64,000 bases of DNA. Source: Arthrobacter sp. U41. Its GTDB lineage: Bacteria; Actinomycetota; Actinomycetes; Actinomycetales; Micrococcaceae. The DNA is taken from the NCBI RefSeq assembly GCF_007679325.1, contig NZ_VEGI01000002.1, positions 372,001 through 436,000 of the forward strand, in the 5' to 3' direction. The position numbers were made by a program, and so were the translations under genes. The notes under the pieces are model-generated. The model made no database searches. It was given only the letters and a program-made list of their open reading frames with translations, and had not been told where the DNA came from. This document shows, piece after piece, positions 57,469-64,000 of this stretch. Numbering within the stretch: the first letter of the stretch is position 1; each line of letters starts with the position of its first letter.

Positions 57469-57957
57469 CTACCGGCTGCGTTCGCCAGCGGCCTCGACGA
57501 CGCGGTCGACCGACCGTTCCGGGGCGGTGTGATCGCCCGTCCGGCCGTGCTCCGGGCCGGCGATCTGCGTCAGCAGGTCACGGATCTCGGCCAGCAGGGC
57601 CGTGTCCGCCGGGACCGGTTGCTCGTCCGGCTCCGCAGTGGCGAGGCGCTTCTTGACTCTGTGGTTGATCCGGTTCATCGGCGCCACGAAGATGAAGTAC
57701 ACGACGGCGGCCGTGATCATGAATGTGACGAACGCCGTGATGACTGCGCCGAAGTCGAGGAAGGTCTTGTCGTTCCCCGGCAGGATGGGGAAGCCCAGCC
57801 CGTTGGTTTCGACACCGCCGGCCGTCGCAATGATGGGGTTTACGATGTTGGCCGTGAACGCGCTGACCAGGGCGGTGAATGCGGTGCCGACCACCACGGC
57901 GATGGACAGTTCAATTACGTTGCCGCGCAGGATGAAGTCCTTGAATCCTCTGAGCAT
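57469..57957 (-). CDS. mscL: Large-conductance mechanosensitive channel
   Basis: A 162-residue channel subunit. MLRGFKDFILRGNVIELSIAVVVGTAFTALVSAF is the conserved S1/TM1 gate region; TM2 is FGAVITAFVTFMITAAVVYFIFV, and an extended charged C-terminal helix follows. It opens under osmotic down-shock. ATG 57957 fits the family start; the open frame continues upstream without similarity. Confidence 0.96.
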   Translation of the reverse strand: MLRGFKDFILRGNVIELSIAVVVGTAFTALVSAFTANIVNPIIATAGGVETNGLGFPILPGNDKTFLDFGAVITAFVTFMITAAVVYFIFVAPMNRINHRVKKRLATAEPDEQPVPADTALLAEIRDLLTQIAGPEHGRTGDHTAPERSVDRVVEAAGERSR

Positions 57958-58158
57958 GGGGTCCTCCGTGTGCCTTGATGTAACTCGGTGTGCGGTGACC
58001 CCGGCGCGGGGGATCAACCGCTAGACGCTATCACTTCCGCGGCCTTCCGGGCTTAAAGTCGGGCGGGTCCAAGTGCCCTGTCCCGGCGGCGCCCCGCACG
58101 GAAGGCTAGTCTGGACACGACGGCGCAGGGGGACTGTGCAAGCCGACTGGGGGGTGCT

Positions 58159-59118
58159 GTGGAAGTTGCCGAGGTAACAACCAAGGACGTGCTGGATGTC
58201 CGGGGGCTGGTCAGGCGCTACGGGGACCTGACCGCCGTCGACGGTGTTTCCTTCCACATCCGTGCCGGGGAAACCTATGGCCTGCTGGGACCCAACGGGG
58301 CGGGAAAAACCACCATCATTTCCATGGTCGCCGGCCTGATTCCGGCCAACGAGGGCTCCGTCCGGGTGGCGGGCCTGGACATGACCCCGTCCGAGACGGA
58401 GGCCAAGCGGATCATCGGCCTGGTCCCGCAGGAGTTGGCCATCTACCCGGACCTGACGGCCCGGGAGAACCTGAAGTTCTTCGGCCGGCTGCAGGGACTC
58501 ACAGGCAAGGACCTCACGCGGCGCACCAACGAGGTACTGGAACTGATCGGGCTGAGCGACCGTGCCGGCGACCTGACCAAAAAGTACTCCGGCGGTATGA
58601 AACGCCGGCTGAACATTGGCATCGGACTGCTGCACCGGCCCGCGCTGCTGATCCTGGACGAACCGACCGTCGGAGTGGATCCGCAGTCCCGCAACTCGAT
58701 CCTCGAATCCGTGGAACGGCTTTCCGTCGAAGGCATGGCGGTCCTCTACACCACCCACTACATGGAGGAAGCCGAGCGGCTCTGCGACCGGATTGCCATC
58801 ATCGACGAGGGCCGGTTCCAGGCCGAGGGCACCCGGGACCAGCTGATCACCCTGACCGGCGGGGTGGACCGGATCAACCTCCGCGGCGGCGGGAGCACGT
58901 CCCGGGCCGCGGAGGCCCTGAGCGCGCTGCCGGCCGTGCAGCACGTCGACAGCGACGGCGCCGGACTTATGCTCACCGTCAGCGACGGACCCACGGCACT
59001 CGCGGGGATCGTGACCGGCGCCGGTGACGCCGGGATGTCCGTCACGTCCGTGGAGATCGTCCGGCCGGACCTCGAATCCGTTTTCCTGCACCTCACCGGC
59101 AAAGCGCTGAGGGACTGA
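58159..59118 (+). CDS. ABC transporter ATP-binding protein
   Basis: A 319-residue exporter ATPase (DrrA/YhiH-like). Walker A GPNGAGKTT (about 44-52), signature YSGGMKRRLNIG, Walker B LLILDEPTVGVDPQSR, then the C-terminal domain usual for ABC-2 exporters. First gene of a three-gene unit with two permeases; 1 bp separates it from the next. GTG 58159. Confidence 0.93.
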   Translation: MEVAEVTTKDVLDVRGLVRRYGDLTAVDGVSFHIRAGETYGLLGPNGAGKTTIISMVAGLIPANEGSVRVAGLDMTPSETEAKRIIGLVPQELAIYPDLTARENLKFFGRLQGLTGKDLTRRTNEVLELIGLSDRAGDLTKKYSGGMKRRLNIGIGLLHRPALLILDEPTVGVDPQSRNSILESVERLSVEGMAVLYTTHYMEEAERLCDRIAIIDEGRFQAEGTRDQLITLTGGVDRINLRGGGSTSRAAEALSALPAVQHVDSDGAGLMLTVSDGPTALAGIVTGAGDAGMSVTSVEIVRPDLESVFLHLTGKALRD

Positions 59119-59119
59119 G

Positions 59120-60292
59120 ATGTACGGCCTGTGGACCATGGTCGCGAACGACCTGCGGCAGCGCATCCGGGACAAGTCCGTCTTCATCTTCTCCCTCATC
59201 GTCCCACTCGCACTCATGGGAGTGCTGAGCCTCGTGTTCGGCGGCCTCGGCGACGACACCGTTGATCTGCAGCCGGCCACCGTTGTGGCCAGCGCGGACG
59301 ACGCCGACCAGTTGGGTGCTGCGCTGCTCGGCGCCGTCGAATCCCTCGAGATCATGGACGTGACCATCAAGCGGGCCCCGGCTGCGGATGTCCGCGACGA
59401 GATGCAGGCCAGCGGCGCCGAGCTCGGCATCATCATTCCCGAGGAGTTTAGCGACGCCGTGCTGTCCGGGCAGGCCGCATCGGTGCAATTGGTCCAGGGC
59501 AGCGACGCGACGCTGGAATCCGGCGTGCTGATCTCCGTGGTCCAGGGGGCCGTGGACCAGATAGCCGCCGGCACGGTGACCGCCGCAGCCGGCGGCATTG
59601 CGGAGCTGCCGCACCAGGATCTCGCGACGCTTGCCCAGCAGGCCGCGGCCGGTCCGCCCCTGCTGACCCTGACGGAGGGCCAGGCTGCCGCCGAACAGCT
59701 CTCGCCCCGCGGCACGCTCGTCGCGGGCCAGGCCGGGCTGTTTCTGATGTTCACCGTTGGTTTCGGCGTGTTGGGCCTGCTCGCGGAGCGGGAACAGGGC
59801 ACGCTGGCCCGGCTGCGGTCGATGCCGGTCACTGCCGGCACGGTGATCACGGCCAAGGCCTGTACCGGCTTCATCCTGGGCGTTGCTGCCACCACCGTCC
59901 TGCTGACGGCCGGCTCCCGGCTGTTCAACGTCTCCTTCGGCTCTCCGCTGGTGGTGGCAGCCCTGATCCTGTGCGTCGCCACCGCCGCGACCAGCCTCAC
60001 GTTCGTGGTCGCCCGGCTGGTCCGGACGGCCGAGCAGGCGAACGTGGCACAGTCCATCCTGGCGATGGTGCTGGGGATCGCCGGCGGTGCCTTCTTCCCG
60101 GTCCAGGGCACCGGCTTCGCCGCAACGCTGCTGGACCTCAATCCGATCGGCGCATTCATCCGGGGATTGGGGATCTCAGCCGGCGGAGGAACCCTCAACG
60201 ACGTGATGGGTCCGGTCGCGGTGATGCTGGCCTTTGCCGCAGTCGGGCTCGTCATTTCGCGCTTTCTGCCGGACTGGGGGGCGCAGGCATGA
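59120..60292 (+). CDS. ABC-2 type permease 1
   Basis: A 390-residue permease of the DrrB/YhhJ long form. One N-terminal helix (VFIFSLIVPLALMGVLSLVFG), a soluble domain of about 150 residues with ADVRDEMQASGAELGIIIPEEF, then five helices with LAEREQGTLARLRSMPVTAGTVITAK. It pairs with the second permease that starts within its stop codon (ATGA). Confidence 0.9.
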   Translation: MYGLWTMVANDLRQRIRDKSVFIFSLIVPLALMGVLSLVFGGLGDDTVDLQPATVVASADDADQLGAALLGAVESLEIMDVTIKRAPAADVRDEMQASGAELGIIIPEEFSDAVLSGQAASVQLVQGSDATLESGVLISVVQGAVDQIAAGTVTAAAGGIAELPHQDLATLAQQAAAGPPLLTLTEGQAAAEQLSPRGTLVAGQAGLFLMFTVGFGVLGLLAEREQGTLARLRSMPVTAGTVITAKACTGFILGVAATTVLLTAGSRLFNVSFGSPLVVAALILCVATAATSLTFVVARLVRTAEQANVAQSILAMVLGIAGGAFFPVQGTGFAATLLDLNPIGAFIRGLGISAGGGTLNDVMGPVAVMLAFAAVGLVISRFLPDWGAQA

Positions 60293-61452
60293 ACACCCTG
60301 ACCGCGATCGCCGCGGTGGAACTGCGGCGCTTCCTGCGGGACAAATCGAACATCTTCTTCGTCTTCATCTTCCCCCTCATGCTGATCCTGCTGCTCGGAT
60401 CGCAGTTCGGTGCCGGCAGCGGCCAGGCCCGGGTGACCATCTCCGGACCCGGTTCCGCCCTGGCCCAGGCCCTGACCGCGGAGCTTGAGGCGTCGGGAGC
60501 CGACGTCACGGCTACCGGCGCGGACACGGCGCGGACGGACCTCAGCCGCGGACGCGCCGACGTCGGGCTATTCCTCGACGACGCCGATGCGGCGGCGTTC
60601 GACGCTGGGCGGCCGGCGGAGCTCGACGTCGTAATGGCGCCGGAATCCGCGGCGCAGGCCGTGCTGCAACAGGTCCGCACCGCCGTGCAGGCGGTGGGCC
60701 TGGAACGGGGCCAGCTTGCCGCCCTGAGCGGTGCCGGCATTCCCCAGGAACTGGCCGGCACGGCCCTCGACCAGGCCGCCGCGGAGGTGGCGGTGCCGAC
60801 CGTGGAAATTGTGGACGCGAACGATGTCGAGCAGGAATTCCGGGGACTGGGCCGGTTCGACCTGGGCGCCTCGCAGCAACTGCTGCTCTTTGTGTTCCTC
60901 AGCTCGCTCACCGGTGCGGCGACGCTGATCCAGGCGCGGCGCTATGGTGTGGTGGGCCGGGTCATGTCGGCCCCGGTCTCCAGCGGCCAGGTGGTGGCCG
61001 GGCAGGCGCTGGGACGGTTCGCCATCGCCTTCGTCCAGGGCGGCTTCATCATGGTCGGCACGGCGCTGCTGTTCGGCGTGGACTGGGGCAATCTGTGGCT
61101 GTCCGGCCTGGTGCTGGTGCTCTTTTGCGCCGTCTCGGCTGCCGCCGCGATGATGATCGGCTCGGTGATGGACAACGACACCGCCGCAGCGGGCGTCGGC
61201 GTGGGCGGCGGGCTGGTGCTGGGCGGCCTGGGTGGCTGCATGGTGCCGCCCGAGTTTTTCCCGGAAACCCTCGCCGCGATCTCCCTCGCCACGCCGCACC
61301 GCTGGGCCTACGATGCGCTTGCCGACATCCAGCGGCACGAGGGTACCTTTGCGGATATCCTGCCCCAGCTGGGAGTCCTGGCGGGCATGGCCGCGGCGCT
61401 GCTCGTGCTGGGCGCCTGGCTCCTGCGGCGAAGCCTCAGCCGGGCCCTCTGA
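60289..61452 (+). CDS. ABC-2 type permease 2
   Basis: A 387-residue permease with the same architecture: N-terminal helix (IFFVFIFPLMLILLLGSQFG), extracytoplasmic domain, then helices with QARRYGVVGRVMSAPVSSGQVVAGQALG. With the preceding permease it would form a heterodimeric pore driven by the shared ATPase. Substrate unknown; position between pca and pob genes is not evidence for aromatic export. Confidence 0.9.
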   Translation: MNTLTAIAAVELRRFLRDKSNIFFVFIFPLMLILLLGSQFGAGSGQARVTISGPGSALAQALTAELEASGADVTATGADTARTDLSRGRADVGLFLDDADAAAFDAGRPAELDVVMAPESAAQAVLQQVRTAVQAVGLERGQLAALSGAGIPQELAGTALDQAAAEVAVPTVEIVDANDVEQEFRGLGRFDLGASQQLLLFVFLSSLTGAATLIQARRYGVVGRVMSAPVSSGQVVAGQALGRFAIAFVQGGFIMVGTALLFGVDWGNLWLSGLVLVLFCAVSAAAAMMIGSVMDNDTAAAGVGVGGGLVLGGLGGCMVPPEFFPETLAAISLATPHRWAYDALADIQRHEGTFADILPQLGVLAGMAAALLVLGAWLLRRSLSRAL

Positions 61453-61478
61453 TGGCCGGCGCGCCGCAGCCTGGCGGA

Positions 61479-62729
61479 CTAGATTTCCGCGGGGGCGGAC
61501 TCCCTGGTGACCTCAGCAGCTGCCGGCTCGCTGTGCGGGATCCGCTGCGGCACGATGGCCAGTGCGGCCACGGCAATCAGGGCCGCTGCGGCGAAGACGT
61601 AGAAACCCCAGGGGTAGGCGATGCCGGCGGCCACCAGGGTACCGGTGACGGCGGGACCCAGGATGGCGCCCAGGCGGCCGACGCCCGCGGAGTAGCCCAG
61701 GGCGGTGGCCCGCAGCCGGCTGGGGAAGAGCTGGCTCACCCAGGCGTAGACCAGGACCTGTGAGCTGAAGACGAAGACGCCGGTGACGAAGACAGCCGCG
61801 TTCAGGAGCAGCTCATTCTGCAGCTTGATGCTCAGCACGGCCAGGAGGACGGCCGAGAGGCCGAACCAGAGCAGGACCACTTTCTTGGCGCCGTGCTTGT
61901 CCGCGAGGACGCCCGCGATGACGAGCCCGACGACGGCGCCCACGTTGAGCACCAGCAGCTGCCCGATGCCGGCGGCGATGGAGTAGCCGGCGGAGGCCAT
62001 CAGCTGCGGAAGCCAGGTGTTCAGGCCGTAGACGAGCAGCAGTCCCATGAAGGACGCGATCCCGATTCCGATGGCCACCACGGGGTAGGGCTTCCTGGCG
62101 AGGTCGCGGAAGCCCGCCGCCTTCTCCGGTTCAGCGGCCTGGCGGACCGGCGGCAGGGACTCGGGCAGTTTGAACCACAGGAACGGAAGCAGGGCCAGCC
62201 CGGCCGCGCCGCCGATGATGAACATCATCCGCCAGTTCGGGATCAGCACGAGGGCTAGGAGGGCCGTGAGGACAGCGCCGACGTGGTACCCGGTCATGGT
62301 CCTGGTGGTGGACCGGCCAGCCGACCCCTCCTTGGTGGCGTAGTCGTTCATGTAGGCCAGCGCCGCGGGCAGGCACGCGCCGAGGCCCACGCCGGCCAGC
62401 AGGCGGAAGATGCTGAACACCAGAACGTTGGGGGCGATCACGATGGCGAGCGTAAAGAGGGAGAACCAGGCAACGCAGGCGATCAGCAGCCGGCGGCGGC
62501 CCAACCGGTCCGAGAGCGGCGCGATGAAGAGCGCGCCCAGGCCCACGCCCACCAGGGAAATCGTGGCGGCCAACGTGGCTCCGACGGCGTCGAACCCGAG
62601 TTCCTGGGTTTTGATGAGTGTCGGAATGACGGTGCCCAGCACCACCAGGTCGAAACCGTCCAGCACCATGGCCAGCCAGCAGAGCCAGACAGGCCAGCGG
62701 GAAGTTCGGTCAGCGGACGTCATTGGCAT
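61479..62729 (-). CDS. pcaK: Aromatic acid:H+ symporter (AAHS family, PcaK-like)
   Basis: A 416-residue MFS transporter of the AAHS family. The first helix ends in LDGFDLVVLGTVIP with the DGFD motif, APLSDRLGRRRLLI is motif A and the RSTTRTMTGYHVGAV region follows helix 4. PcaK-type members import 4-hydroxybenzoate and protocatechuate. It is divergent from the IclR gene and next to pobA, fitting 4-hydroxybenzoate uptake. ATG 62723 is an alternative start. Confidence 0.88.
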   Translation of the reverse strand: MPMTSADRTSRWPVWLCWLAMVLDGFDLVVLGTVIPTLIKTQELGFDAVGATLAATISLVGVGLGALFIAPLSDRLGRRRLLIACVAWFSLFTLAIVIAPNVLVFSIFRLLAGVGLGACLPAALAYMNDYATKEGSAGRSTTRTMTGYHVGAVLTALLALVLIPNWRMMFIIGGAAGLALLPFLWFKLPESLPPVRQAAEPEKAAGFRDLARKPYPVVAIGIGIASFMGLLLVYGLNTWLPQLMASAGYSIAAGIGQLLVLNVGAVVGLVIAGVLADKHGAKKVVLLWFGLSAVLLAVLSIKLQNELLLNAAVFVTGVFVFSSQVLVYAWVSQLFPSRLRATALGYSAGVGRLGAILGPAVTGTLVAAGIAYPWGFYVFAAAALIAVAALAIVPQRIPHSEPAAAEVTRESAPAEI

Positions 62730-62837
62730 GGCAACCTCGGAGATAGGGCTCGGCGTCGAGCGGGCACGAAGGCGAAGGGTTGGGCGGCGGGCTTCCGGTG
62801 CGCGGCAACGTGCATCCGGGCAGCATCCGACCTGAGA

Positions 62838-62890
62838 GTTCTATCACCGGCGGGTGTAACGTAGAACACCTCAAACCATTCAATGGAATG
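62838..62890. promoter_or_regulatory. Operator-like repeats between pcaK and the IclR gene
   Basis: gttcta (62838-62843) and tagaac (62862-62867) form an inverted repeat with an 18-nt spacer. cattc/gaatg (62877-62881 with 62886-62890) forms a second one, containing TTCAATGGAAT that recurs before pobA as TTCAACGGAAT. Confidence 0.55.
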
Positions 62891-63696
62891 TGGGCTCCGC
62901 CCGGAAAGTAGGAAGCGTGGCCAATTCGGGCTCCGGGGACTCCGTGGTGGACCGCGTGGTGCGGGTCATCGCAGCTTTTCCGGAAGGCTCCAATGTCCTG
63001 CAGTGGACGGAACTGGCCACCCGGGCCGGGCTGCCCCTGACCACGGCGCACCGGTTGGTCCGGCAGCTTGCCGGGCATGGTCTGCTGGAGCTGGGAGCCG
63101 GCGGCTCCGTGCGTCTGGGGCTGCGCCTGTGGGAGCTCGTGAACCGGAATTCGCCCACCTTGGAGCTCCGGCAGGCGGCCCTGCCGTTTATGGAGGATAT
63201 CCAGCAGGTGCTCAACCAGAATGTGAACCTGGCCGTGCTGGACGGCAGCGAGGTGCTCTTTGTGGAGCGGCTGTCCCGGCGGGGTTCGGTGGCGAACCGG
63301 GCGCAGGTGGCCGGACGCATGCCGGTGCACGTGTCCTCCGCCGGGCTGGTGCTCATGGCCCACCAGCCCAGGCAGGTGCAGGCCGGGTACGTCGAAGGCT
63401 TCGCGGATCCCACCGGAAGGCTGACGGTGGACGAACTCCGCCGCCTGCTCAGCGAAGCGGCCCACCAGGGCTATGCCCAGCTGGTCGGCGTGGTGGACCC
63501 AGACACCCGGGGCATCGCCGTTCCGGTGACGGACCGGAAGAAGCGCACGGTGGCCGCCATCGGCGTCGTGGTCCCTCTGGATGAGGCGCGCCTGCAGGCG
63601 CTGGTGCCCGCCCTGCAGACAGCGGCCCGGGGCATCGGACGCCGGCTGGGTGAAACACAAAGCGCCGCGGAATTCCGTTCAACGGAATTCCTGTAA
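62890..63696 (+). CDS. IclR-family regulator (PobR-like)
   Basis: A 268-residue IclR protein: VVDRVVRVIAAFPEGSNVLQWTELATRAGLPLTTAHRLVRQLAGHGLLEL, then effector-domain segments (HVSSAGLVLMAHQP, VVDPDTRGIAVPVTDRKKRTVAAIGVVVPL). Between pcaK and pobA it probably controls 4-hydroxybenzoate use. GTG 62890 overlaps a putative operator; GTG 62917 with GGAAAG upstream is equally plausible and would free the operator. The last codons lie inside a 23-bp palindrome. Confidence 0.88.
   Translation: MGSARKVGSVANSGSGDSVVDRVVRVIAAFPEGSNVLQWTELATRAGLPLTTAHRLVRQLAGHGLLELGAGGSVRLGLRLWELVNRNSPTLELRQAALPFMEDIQQVLNQNVNLAVLDGSEVLFVERLSRRGSVANRAQVAGRMPVHVSSAGLVLMAHQPRQVQAGYVEGFADPTGRLTVDELRRLLSEAAHQGYAQLVGVVDPDTRGIAVPVTDRKKRTVAAIGVVVPLDEARLQALVPALQTAARGIGRRLGETQSAAEFRSTEFL
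63669..63691. promoter_or_regulatory. 23-bp palindrome upstream of pobA, inside the IclR 3' end
   Basis: ggaattccgtt (63669-63679) and aacggaattcc (63681-63691) flank a single C. It is perfect over 22 bases and lies just before the IclR stop, 95 bp upstream of pobA. Size and position fit an operator for the IclR protein. Confidence 0.65.

Positions 63697-64000
<304 letters not shown>

Overview
The window is dense, high-GC DNA typical of an Actinobacterium of the Arthrobacter/Pseudarthrobacter type. Many genes start with GTG or TTG and overlap by 4 bp, the order rpsF-ssb-rpsR-rplI-dnaB is present, and there is a complete protocatechuate branch of the beta-ketoadipate pathway. The assignment to this group is inferred from gene content and protein style, not from a search. 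I see no rRNA, tRNA, IS element, prophage or CRISPR array.

Region 1 (1-13.4 kb): the tail of an unknown gene with a terminator, a DeoR regulator coupled to an MFS transporter, a PAP2 phosphatase, a PAP2-diacylglycerol kinase fusion, an ABC exporter followed by a NarL-type two-component system, an amino-acid permease, a secreted intradiol dioxygenase-like lipoprotein, an M18 aminopeptidase and a DUF1345 membrane protein.

Region 2 (13.6-22.8 kb): the replication/translation block rpsF-ssb-rpsR-rplI, then PhzF, an FMN reductase and small proteins. Two membrane-anchored proteins with segments like the bL12 C-terminal domain lie divergent to dnaB. The 659-bp gap between them carries a cluster of DnaA-box-like sequences. 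An acyl-CoA thioesterase and a DoxX protein follow.

Region 3 (22.8-43 kb): transporters (MATE, EamA, MFS), a CGNR regulator, a lone WXG100 protein, a csoR-copZ-copA copper operon with two clear CsoR operators, and a divergent arsR / flavoprotein-MFS-USP cluster. Next come a BNR-repeat protein coupled to a MoaD/ThiS-like protein, a GH13 enzyme coupled to a flavin oxidoreductase, and an ATP-dependent DNA ligase.

Region 4 (41.7-64 kb): aromatic and hydroaromatic acid catabolism. A shikimate-type MHS transporter is divergent to an IclR regulator. Next is a long co-directional operon: quinate/shikimate dehydrogenase, a 3-dehydroshikimate dehydratase fused to an HPPD-like domain, pcaH, pcaG, pcaB, pcaD, pcaC, pcaF, pcaI, pcaJ and an IclR regulator (pcaR). 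Together these would take shikimate/quinate-type compounds via dehydroshikimate and protocatechuate to succinyl-CoA and acetyl-CoA. After a lipid kinase, an ACT protein, mscL and a second ABC exporter, an AAHS aromatic-acid transporter (pcaK-like) is divergent to a third IclR gene (pobR-like). The window ends inside pobA (4-hydroxybenzoate 3-monooxygenase), which feeds the same protocatechuate pathway. Inverted repeats that fit IclR operators lie at all three regulator loci.
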